Source: Candidatus Cloacimonadota bacterium (GTDB lineage Bacteria > Cloacimonadota > Cloacimonadia > Cloacimonadales > Cloacimonadaceae). From it: a stretch of DNA of 62,157 bases. The notes below the pieces were generated by a model. It did no database searches. It was not told the DNA's origin and was given only the letters and a program-made list of their open reading frames with translations. A program made the position numbers and the translations under genes. Numbering within the stretch: position 1 is the first letter of the stretch; each line of letters starts with the position of its first letter. Positions 26,410 to 34,632 of the stretch are shown one piece after another. Where the stretch lies: positions 1 to 62,157 of the forward strand of contig JASKKR010000010.1 of the NCBI GenBank assembly GCA_030154085.1, in the 5' to 3' direction.

Positions 26410-27288
26410 ATGTCATCTGATCAACGTCAAAGCTATTTATTCGCTGGGTTAGCTATTCTTGCTTGGAGTACGGTATCAACAGCATTCAAATTGACCTTAT
26501 TACATTTAAGCCCGGTTGGGTTGCTTCTCTTTTCATCCTTTATTGCCACACTTTTTTTGGCAGTCTATAATCTAATCTCAAACACTTCTTTTCTTTCAAA
26601 TTTTTCTCATAATATACGTACTTCATTCTTTGCAGGATTGCTGAATCCTTTTCTATATTATCTGGTGCTATTTGCAGCATATGATCGTCTTCGCGCCCAA
26701 GAAGCTCAAGCTCTGAATTATACTTGGGCAATCATCCTCTCACTCTTTTCAGTTCTATTCTTGCAAGAAAAAATTCGAATCAAGGATTTTGGTGCACTAC
26801 TTATAAGCCTCTTTGGAGTAGTGATTATCTCTACCAAAGGGCAAGTATTACAAATGCAATTTGATGATATATTGGGAACAAGTTTAGCATTGGGATCATC
26901 AATAATCTGGGCTGGATACTGGATTCTAAACATGAAAGACAGTCGCCCAAATCCTATAAAATTGTTTTACAATTTCTTTGTCGGATTCTTATTGATCGTA
27001 TGTGTAGTCCTTGTTTTAAAACCAGTTATATTTCAGCAAGGGGCAAAACTTAGCGTTGCTTTTGGCGGCAGCATCTGGGTCGGAATATTTGAGATGGGGC
27101 TCACTTTTATTTTATGGCTTAAAGCTCTTCAATTCACCGATAATACTGCAAAGATTTCAAACTTGATTTTCTTGACCCCTTTTATTTCTATGATATTTAT
27201 CTTTTTAATCCTTGGGGAGAATATCCATCCGGCGACCATTATAGGACTACTGCTGATAGTATTATCAAATATCTTTCAGAAAACTTAA
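26410..27288 (+). CDS. EamA/DMT-superfamily membrane transporter
   Basis: A 292-residue protein with about ten hydrophobic helices arranged as two EamA repeats, as in drug/metabolite transporters. The first repeat opens with YLFAGLAILAWSTVSTAFK, and the second ends LLLIVLSNIFQKT. Substrate cannot be told; amino acid or metabolite export is usual for the family. The ATG lies only 8 bases after the upstream terminator and has no evident ribosome site. It converges with the cyclase gene, leaving 2 bases between the stops. Confidence 0.88.
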   Translation: MSSDQRQSYLFAGLAILAWSTVSTAFKLTLLHLSPVGLLLFSSFIATLFLAVYNLISNTSFLSNFSHNIRTSFFAGLLNPFLYYLVLFAAYDRLRAQEAQALNYTWAIILSLFSVLFLQEKIRIKDFGALLISLFGVVIISTKGQVLQMQFDDILGTSLALGSSIIWAGYWILNMKDSRPNPIKLFYNFFVGFLLIVCVVLVLKPVIFQQGAKLSVAFGGSIWVGIFEMGLTFILWLKALQFTDNTAKISNLIFLTPFISMIFIFLILGENIHPATIIGLLLIVLSNIFQKT

Positions 27289-27290
27289 GG

Positions 27291-30092
27291 TTATGTGGCA
27301 GAATTTGCCAATATCTTTTCTTGTGTAATAGCAATCATCTTTTTGCTATTTTCTATTTCCTGCTTATTTCCCAACTTCTGTTTAAGTTCAAGGCTTTGCT
27401 CGTAATATTCCAGAGCTTTTTGATAATTCTCTTTCTCAAAATATAGATTTCCAAGATTCCCTAATGCCTTGATCATTTCCAGTTTATCGTTCATCTTCGA
27501 AGCAAGCTCAAGTTTTTGTTCAAGCCAAGGTAAAGCATCATCATATTGTTGGATCAATAAGCATGCCCATCCGAGATTTCCCAAAGCAATTGACTCATCG
27601 CGCATCAAGCGATGCTCGCGGCTGATCTCTAGACTGAGATTAAAAGATTCAAATGCTTTATCAAAATCTTCCATATCGAGATAAATTAATCCCAGATTGG
27701 AGTGAGTCTTTGCTTGCCTCTGGGCATCCCCCAGTTTTTGTGAGATAACTAATCCTTCTTCATGGTACTGGATAGCCTGAGTAAAATCACGGTGATGTTG
27801 ATGCCAGATGCCAAGATTATTATATGCTATACACAGACTTAAATCATCATTGATCTGCTCAGCTTGGGACAATCCAGCTTTAAACTCAGTGAGAGCTGTG
27901 TCAAAATCTCCCATGTAGAATGCAGCTACTCCCCGGAATCTATGTATTTCACAAAGTGTAGGGGAATCCTTTGAGCACAGAGATTCTGCATTATCTATAA
28001 ATTCTGACGCTTCATCCCAGTTACCAATTACCCATAGAACATCTGCCAATTTGACATACAGATCTGCTTTCTGGGCATTTTCATGTAAATATTTAAGCAG
28101 TTCATTGCCAAGTTTAAGTGCTGTGGAATGGTCATATACTTTGATCGCCATATCCACGGACTTTTGAAGATATGGTAAAGCTTTTTCGGGAATTTCAGCT
28201 TTCAAATAGTGGTCTGCTAGCACAAAACAAAAATCATCCAAACGATCTTTAAAAAGAGCTTCAATAGATTCCGCCGTCAATTGATGCAATAACTTGCGAT
28301 TCTGCTGTAAAAGAGTGCGATAGGCAACTTCACGAGTTGTAATATGCTTAAAAAAATATGTGGAAAAATCAAAGCCCAGCATGCGCATGATTAGAGAGTG
28401 ATTCTCTAGATAATGTAAACTGGATTCTATGTTGATGGGATCATCAAGTCTTTTCTCTACTTCGCGAAGAATCTCAACAAAGAATTCATTGCCAATAACT
28501 GCTGCCTTGTGCAGCATAATGCGTAGATCTTGGGGAAGTTTATCCAATCTCGACAAAATAAGCGCGTGCAAATTAGCAGGGACAGGATATTCATCCATCT
28601 CAGTTTTTGGTAACTTGCCGATATACTTGCACCATTCTTCCAGAAAAAAAGGATTGCCATTGGATAGCTCACGCACTAACTCCAATGTCTGCTTGGAAAG
28701 TTCCATACCCTTAGTATAAAGCATGACCAATTCATCTATTTTATCAGGACTAAAAGCAAGAATCTCAATCTCTTTAAAGGACCTGTGATTTTTGATGGTA
28801 TTTAAGATTTCATAGTCTAAACGATACAGGGCAAGAATCAAGATTCCAACATTTTGTGCATCAAAACGATCCAACACAAAGCTCAGTGCCTGTGCACTTG
28901 CGTCATCAATCATGTGAATATCGTCCAAGATTAGGATAATGCCATCATGATTGGTGTTACCTAAAGATATGATTGCCATGAATACAGATTCAACCGCTCT
29001 AAGGAGATGATCCAGAAGATCTTTACCCTTTAGTTTTATACGCGGATCGTCATATCTAATTTCCATAATCAAGCCAATCAGGGGAAGTGCATCCCTGATT
29101 TCCTCAGAGTTCATTGTTGATGTTTGAGCAAGATCCTTTATCCCTTTTTCAAGAGCTTCTTTCCTTGATTGTACAGTATCATTGTGTCGGATTCTGAAAT
29201 AATTCTCAAATATTCGAGCAAAAAGATTAAAGGGACTTGGGCTAATCGATGAACATATTCCACTTAGAATCAAAGCCTCTGGTCTATGCTCACAAAACTC
29301 TTGAACTAGACGGGTTTTACCGATTCCGGCGTCACCTTTTAGACCAAGGATCTGAGCTGAATCACGAGACTGTTCATAACTCTTTGATAGTTCATCCATC
29401 TCTTGATCTCTACCGATAAATGTAGTTTTAAAGTCTTGCCTTGGTTCTATCTTTTGCCCTTTTACAAGCCAACAATCAACTGGATCATCCATACCCTTAA
29501 CCATAATCGGACCTAGATTTTCAAAGTCAAAAATATTCTCGACAAGATGCATGGTCGAGGCAGGCATCATGATGCGATTCACCGGTGCATTACTCTCCAT
29601 CCGGCTGGCAAGATTCACTTGTGGCCCATACACTGTGAAATCACCCTCTCGGGACTCACCTACCTTGCCAACCGAGACAAGACCCGTATTAATCCCTATT
29701 CTTAGTCCCAGCTCCAATGATTCAAAGTTGGGTTGACGATTTAGCAACTTATTGTACAGTCTGAGTTGTTCCTGCATTTTAATGGCAGCAAGGACAGCAC
29801 GTTGAGTATCCTGCTCGGTTGCCTGTTTGGCTCCAAAAAGAGCCATTATACCATCTCCGATATATTTATCAACAAATCCACCATAAAAGTTGATGCATTT
29901 ACTAAATATCTTCATGACCTCATCCATCTTTTCGTGAATAACTTCTGGTTCGAATAGATTTGAGATATTAGTAAAACCCTTTATATCAGCAAATAATATG
30001 GATACTTCTCGGAGTTCTCCCTCTTTGAGACTAAACTTGGGAGCATCATCTTCTTCACTCAAGAAATCTGGTCCAAAAAAAAGCTCATCCAT
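27291..30092 (-). CDS. class III adenylate cyclase with AAA ATPase and TPR domains
   Basis: A 933-residue cytoplasmic signalling protein. Residues about 25-212 are a class III nucleotide cyclase: metal ligands D36 and D80, adenine-selecting K75 and D151, and N160/R164 in YGPQVNLASRME. All catalytic residues are present, so it should make cAMP. An AAA-type ATPase follows with Walker A GDAGIGKT at 253-260 and Walker B-like ILILDDIHMIDD near 400. TPR repeats fill about 650-930. This architecture is common in soluble bacterial cyclase/ATPase regulators. GGAG lies six bases before the ATG, and the start overlaps the sirtuin stop by 8 bases. Confidence 0.93.
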   Translation of the reverse strand: MDELFFGPDFLSEEDDAPKFSLKEGELREVSILFADIKGFTNISNLFEPEVIHEKMDEVMKIFSKCINFYGGFVDKYIGDGIMALFGAKQATEQDTQRAVLAAIKMQEQLRLYNKLLNRQPNFESLELGLRIGINTGLVSVGKVGESREGDFTVYGPQVNLASRMESNAPVNRIMMPASTMHLVENIFDFENLGPIMVKGMDDPVDCWLVKGQKIEPRQDFKTTFIGRDQEMDELSKSYEQSRDSAQILGLKGDAGIGKTRLVQEFCEHRPEALILSGICSSISPSPFNLFARIFENYFRIRHNDTVQSRKEALEKGIKDLAQTSTMNSEEIRDALPLIGLIMEIRYDDPRIKLKGKDLLDHLLRAVESVFMAIISLGNTNHDGIILILDDIHMIDDASAQALSFVLDRFDAQNVGILILALYRLDYEILNTIKNHRSFKEIEILAFSPDKIDELVMLYTKGMELSKQTLELVRELSNGNPFFLEEWCKYIGKLPKTEMDEYPVPANLHALILSRLDKLPQDLRIMLHKAAVIGNEFFVEILREVEKRLDDPINIESSLHYLENHSLIMRMLGFDFSTYFFKHITTREVAYRTLLQQNRKLLHQLTAESIEALFKDRLDDFCFVLADHYLKAEIPEKALPYLQKSVDMAIKVYDHSTALKLGNELLKYLHENAQKADLYVKLADVLWVIGNWDEASEFIDNAESLCSKDSPTLCEIHRFRGVAAFYMGDFDTALTEFKAGLSQAEQINDDLSLCIAYNNLGIWHQHHRDFTQAIQYHEEGLVISQKLGDAQRQAKTHSNLGLIYLDMEDFDKAFESFNLSLEISREHRLMRDESIALGNLGWACLLIQQYDDALPWLEQKLELASKMNDKLEMIKALGNLGNLYFEKENYQKALEYYEQSLELKQKLGNKQEIENSKKMIAITQEKILANSAT

Positions 30093-30789
30093 TTGAATCT
30101 CCTATAATCTTTTCCACAAATGAAGGGAGTATCTCCCCCGCTCTACCTTGATAGAATTCATCGATGAAACTCAAATTGTCTGGTTTTTCTAAGTTAATGG
30201 CAACAGTCCTAGCACCAAAAAGCTTTGCTGTCATTACAAAACCAGCAGCAGGATAGACCGAACCACTGGTCCCAACGATCATAAATACTTCACAATTCTT
30301 AAGCATCTCTTCGATCTCATAAAGATAATATGGCACTTCTCCAAACCAGACTATGTTTGGTCTTAGCAAAGAGCCACAAGCTGTACATATGGGGACGTCT
30401 CCGGCGAGATCGATCTCGTTCATATTATATTGACGATGACAGGATATGCAATAGCATTGATCTAGCCTGCCATGCATCTCAAGTAGACGTTTACTTCCAG
30501 CCTTGCGATGGATACCATCTACATTCTGAGTAATCAGATGAAACTTGTCTCCCAAAGCATCTTCTAAGCGTTTTAATGCTATATGTCCTGGATTGGGTTC
30601 AACTTCTAGGCTTTGTTTAAACCGTTTAATGTAGAAATCCCACACGAACTTTGGATCGGCAGCAAATCCTTCAGGACTGGCGACTAGTTCGACAGGATAT
30701 TCTTCCCAAAGACCGCCTGTATCTCTAAAAGTGCGGATACCAGATTCTGCACTAATCCCAGCACCAGTTAAAACTAAGTATTTTATCAT
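30085..30789 (-). CDS. cobB: Sir2-family NAD-dependent protein deacylase (CobB type)
   Basis: Removes acyl groups from lysines using NAD+. NAD motif TGAGISAESGIRTFR at 8-22, QNVDGIHRKAG at 88-98, catalytic H106, and zinc cysteines C114, C117, C135 and C138. Y53 and R56 in DFYIKRF form the Y-x-x-R pair of class III sirtuins, which bind succinyl or malonyl lysine, so desuccinylase/demalonylase activity is likely besides deacetylation. Length 234 is normal. It overlaps the peptidase gene upstream by 4 bases and the cyclase gene downstream by 8. Confidence 0.95.
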   Translation of the reverse strand: MIKYLVLTGAGISAESGIRTFRDTGGLWEEYPVELVASPEGFAADPKFVWDFYIKRFKQSLEVEPNPGHIALKRLEDALGDKFHLITQNVDGIHRKAGSKRLLEMHGRLDQCYCISCHRQYNMNEIDLAGDVPICTACGSLLRPNIVWFGEVPYYLYEIEEMLKNCEVFMIVGTSGSVYPAAGFVMTAKLFGARTVAINLEKPDNLSFIDEFYQGRAGEILPSFVEKIIGDSNG

Positions 30790-33700
30790 TTCATTAATAT
30801 CATTCTCTTGGTTAAAGTTCCGGATTCGGAATGTAAGCGATAGCTATATACTCCAGAAGCTACAGATTTGCCATGCGAGTCCTTGCCATCCCATGTACAA
30901 GTGTTCTGACCAGCGGGTAGTTCAGAATCCACCAAGATCCGAACTAGTTGCCCTTTAAGATTATAGATACTCAAACGAACATGTTGCTGAGATGGCAACC
31001 CGAAACTGATAGTTGTACTAGGATTAAAAGGATTTGGGTAGTTCTGAGATAAGGTCAATGGAAGCATTGGAGCATTATAATCAGCATTGGAGACAGTATT
31101 AGATTCAAGACGGAGATCGTCTATATACCATCCTTCCCCCGTCACATAACCATCACTACCAAAAACAAACCGGAATCGTGCTTGCCCAGTATGAGCTCCA
31201 AGCTCAAAGCTCGCTTCAGTCCAGCCAAAACTACCTGAATATACAGGTGTATCAGCCATAAACGGGGAATCAGGGTTGTCATATATAGTACATGGATAAG
31301 ATCCTGAGGGTTCAATTACAAACCATTCTCCGCCATCAATTGACATCTGGACATTGCCTCCATCCCAAGCTTGATATTGATTTTCATGAATCTCGGCATC
31401 CATCCAATGCCAAAATTTGAGCACACTATTAGGAGCAATATACATCTCAGGTGAAATCAAAGCTCCGTATGCTCCAGAAGCATATTGAGCTGCTCCTTGA
31501 CCTCCGAACTTCATAGAAAATGAACCACCTGAAGTTACATTCATATAGGAGCTACGATGCCACTGATTTATAAAACTTGGATTAAGCGACTGGCTGTCCC
31601 ACCCTTGTTCGCCTTCTTCAAATCCATAATTTATCATACCAATATGAGCAACAAATGAGCCATCACCGGTAGACCCATTTTCAGCAACAAGCATATAATT
31701 TACACATACAGTAGAGCCAATCTCAGCATCCTCTGAAATTGTGACATAAAAAGCATCATTAATTTCAAGAAATGATTCCCCCTCAATCACTGGTAGTGGT
31801 ACATCAAAAACACTTGTCATGATCGAGCTATCATTGGTAAAAAGAACAATTGATGGACTAAATGCTGTTCCATGCCCATGGTTTTCTACTATAAAACTAA
31901 TTTGAGCCACATCACCTGGCATCAGATAGATATCCTCTGTTTCTATGGTGTATGAAACAAGTTCCAAAATTGGTGCAGAAAGAAGTATATCATGATTAGT
32001 CTGTGTCTCAAAATCTCCATAATTAACAGTGAAAGTGAGAGTGGCAACTGACTGATCTTCAAAAGCCCCTACGATAGCAATATCAAAAGCGGAATCGACT
32101 TGTATATCTGCCCCGGCATTGACATTCTCAAAAGTGTATGATCCCTGCAAGATATCTATGTTAGAGGATTCGCTAGAAACCGTCACCTCTCCGAATCCTT
32201 CCTGATCGATCATCCCAAGGTTCTTGATCTGGAATGAAAGCTGCATTTCTTCGCCTGTATGCAAGATACCATCGTTGTCTATCACAGATATATCTTCACA
32301 AATTAGATATGGCATGTCTGCTGAAGTGACAAATATCTCTTGGCTGCAGGGAAAGTGATTCTTTGCATTGACGTATATTGTGTAATTCCCTGGAACAAGA
32401 TCCTGTTCTAGATTGATATGAATGATTCCATTTTCATCACCAAAAGCTTCATGAACAATCTCATCCTGACGCTTGATTTTGAGTTGCGCAAAAGCAGCGT
32501 TTGTCTGGATCGTGTACTGATTCAATCCTATCAGCCAAGTGTCAGGCCATTGCACTACAAGTTCAGCCGGAGTATCTGTCCAGACATTTGTGACGGGACA
32601 GCCGAAAAGATTAGTTTCATATGTGACCCAATGCATAACAGCGCTGCCTGTTATAAAGGGTATGTTGTCAATCTTGGAATCAACTAATGTATATCCAAGC
32701 TCATAGATATTTTCCCCAAAAAGAGCATCGATATATTCGCGGTGAAAATATTGTGAAGCTCCATTAGTTGAACCCTGAACACCCCAACCATATCGGGAAT
32801 GGGATATCATTCCTGCTGCAGAAGTAGGAATGCTAGTAAATTTTTCAGTGATGCAATCCGTCCCATAGGAATTGGGATCTGTGTCACGATTATCGAAGCT
32901 ACCTGCATAGCAGCCTTGAGTAAAGTATATGGAATAGTTGCCGTTTACACCATCATTTGTTATGGTCGTTTCTGTTACTTGATTGTTTGAAAGTCGCATG
33001 TTATAGGTTGTAGCAGAGTGTCCCTGGTGATTAACGAGGTTAGCTCCTTCAGATAATATTGGTCGGATTTGATAAGGTCCCCATGAATCAGAATAGCCAT
33101 TTGTCCTATCATACAAGGTAGTAATTCCCCAATCCTCAGGAATTCCGACTGTAGTATATCCGTGTATACTTGACCCCCCAATTAATTCATCCATATAGTC
33201 TCCACCCCAAGTAGGACCATCCCACAACCACTCACCAACTAAATCGACGGTTTTCACGTGATCCCCAACAGGTGCCACTTGATACATAAAGATCTTATTT
33301 ATTTGATTGATGATCTCTTGATCATTGTTGTAGCATATTCTACCAATGGCGATTTCTGGGATTAAATCCGCTTCTTGGGCTTCGCCCCAAAATTCATCTC
33401 CATCATAGTTCCAGTTTCCATCCAAACAAGAATAATACATGTCGCTAGGGATATCGTCATCAGATTCTCCTTGGTTGCCCATATTCACATAGAAACCTCT
33501 ATGAGGAATGATCTCTACATCACCTCCCAAAAGGACATACCGAAGGGGATTTGAATCATAAGCTGAGATAATATAATTGCGAATTTTCTCCTGAGCGTCT
33601 TGTCCTGTCTGGCTTGCCAAAATCTGATTGACGTTTTTGATTAATACAGTGATTCCGCGCCCTTCATACATTTCAGCCAAAGACTCCCATATAGGAATCT

Positions 33701-34367
33701 TGCTTTCTTCTACGATCATCAGATATTCATACCCTTGATTCTGCATATATTGGTACGTTGGGATATCATGCACATTATCGACACTCTGGCTCAATCTGCG
33801 TGCTATAAATGAATCTTTTTTGAGCATGGTCATGGCTTCTTGGGCTCGCTTACTTGCGCTATAGTTTACAGTTACTTCAATACCGGTATAGAAAATTAGT
33901 TCATTTTCTTTAGGATAATATTCAAACGGCGATACTGCTCCAAAAGCAATAGGATGTCCACTAAGGAAATGAGTGCTTAGACCTTTTGTATATTTAACAG
34001 GATATGCATCAAACGAATTATATATTTCTAATTTTGGCTCATCCCATTGAATCTCCTTTGTGAAAGAAAGTGGATATTGCCGCTGAACAGGCATCACAAT
34101 ATCGTCCAAAGAGATACGTATCTCGCCATAACGCTTGATCGATATATCTTCGGCTTCCATGCCTATTGGCAAGAGAATTTTAAAGCCAAACCAAGGAAGA
34201 TCTGGCTCTCCTGGATCCGAAATACTTTTTGCCCCTTCAAGTTTAACTGCTAGCCCGTGATCTCCTTGTGAAATTTGGGGGTTGCTCAACATATAACTTT
34301 GGCTGACACTGGAAAAAAGTATTGCTGCCATGGACAATATTATTATACTCAGAAGTATTTGTTTCAT
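30786..34367 (-). CDS. secreted C25 (gingipain-type) cysteine peptidase with type IX sorting tail
   Basis: A 1193-residue exported protein. It has a signal peptide (about 1-24), a C25 propeptide-like region, then a peptidase domain (about 210-620) with the catalytic pair H450 in NHQGHS and C486 in TQGCYAGSFD. Beta-sandwich domains follow, including CARDB-like repeats (about 680-940) and a jelly-roll segment ending GWYIDDLRLES. The last 85 or so residues are a type IX secretion sorting domain of the FlgD-like type, opening SQNYPNPFNPSTTISF and closing with a lysine-rich end. It should cross the outer membrane and be surface-attached or released. Its stop overlaps the sirtuin start by 4 bases. 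Substrate unknown. Confidence 0.92.
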   Translation of the reverse strand: MKQILLSIIILSMAAILFSSVSQSYMLSNPQISQGDHGLAVKLEGAKSISDPGEPDLPWFGFKILLPIGMEAEDISIKRYGEIRISLDDIVMPVQRQYPLSFTKEIQWDEPKLEIYNSFDAYPVKYTKGLSTHFLSGHPIAFGAVSPFEYYPKENELIFYTGIEVTVNYSASKRAQEAMTMLKKDSFIARRLSQSVDNVHDIPTYQYMQNQGYEYLMIVEESKIPIWESLAEMYEGRGITVLIKNVNQILASQTGQDAQEKIRNYIISAYDSNPLRYVLLGGDVEIIPHRGFYVNMGNQGESDDDIPSDMYYSCLDGNWNYDGDEFWGEAQEADLIPEIAIGRICYNNDQEIINQINKIFMYQVAPVGDHVKTVDLVGEWLWDGPTWGGDYMDELIGGSSIHGYTTVGIPEDWGITTLYDRTNGYSDSWGPYQIRPILSEGANLVNHQGHSATTYNMRLSNNQVTETTITNDGVNGNYSIYFTQGCYAGSFDNRDTDPNSYGTDCITEKFTSIPTSAAGMISHSRYGWGVQGSTNGASQYFHREYIDALFGENIYELGYTLVDSKIDNIPFITGSAVMHWVTYETNLFGCPVTNVWTDTPAELVVQWPDTWLIGLNQYTIQTNAAFAQLKIKRQDEIVHEAFGDENGIIHINLEQDLVPGNYTIYVNAKNHFPCSQEIFVTSADMPYLICEDISVIDNDGILHTGEEMQLSFQIKNLGMIDQEGFGEVTVSSESSNIDILQGSYTFENVNAGADIQVDSAFDIAIVGAFEDQSVATLTFTVNYGDFETQTNHDILLSAPILELVSYTIETEDIYLMPGDVAQISFIVENHGHGTAFSPSIVLFTNDSSIMTSVFDVPLPVIEGESFLEINDAFYVTISEDAEIGSTVCVNYMLVAENGSTGDGSFVAHIGMINYGFEEGEQGWDSQSLNPSFINQWHRSSYMNVTSGGSFSMKFGGQGAAQYASGAYGALISPEMYIAPNSVLKFWHWMDAEIHENQYQAWDGGNVQMSIDGGEWFVIEPSGSYPCTIYDNPDSPFMADTPVYSGSFGWTEASFELGAHTGQARFRFVFGSDGYVTGEGWYIDDLRLESNTVSNADYNAPMLPLTLSQNYPNPFNPSTTISFGLPSQQHVRLSIYNLKGQLVRILVDSELPAGQNTCTWDGKDSHGKSVASGVYSYRLHSESGTLTKRMILMK

Positions 34368-34530
34368 ACATCCGCCTTATTAAATCTCTTGTTACTATTA
34401 TCTTATCTTTATGCAAAGCATGTTCCAAAGAACCATATTTATTTCATGCATCGCATATTAGATTTGTCCAAAAACAGCCCTTACCCCAGGTTTCGAAGAT
34501 CTTTTTAACTTCCTTTGCCCACATCGCAAT

Positions 34531-34557
34531 TTAGCAGTCGCATAATCAGACTGCTAA
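34531..34557. promoter_or_regulatory. CIRCE-like operator upstream of htpG
   Basis: A perfect inverted repeat TTAGCAGTC, nine-base spacer, GACTGCTAA. The geometry (9-9-9) and sequence match the HrcA operator CIRCE (TTAGCACTC-N9-GAGTGCTAA) except for one symmetric change, C to G at arm position 7. It lies 75 bases before the htpG ATG. TTGACA at 34565-34570 follows it immediately and may be the -35 box; the -10 is unclear (TATCTT at 34592 is spaced at 21). Repression of htpG by HrcA is inferred. Confidence 0.8.
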
Positions 34558-34632
34558 AAAGGTCTTGACAGATATGCCTACCTGACTATTTTATCTTTTG
34601 TAATACGATTATTAGATAAGGAGTTTACGAGC

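Noticed and set aside
34607-34632. Similarity of the htpG leader (ATAAGGAGTTTACGAGC) to the complement of part of the hairpin repeat
   Set aside because: The match is short, needs insertions and is centred on an ordinary ribosome-binding site; no stem follows.
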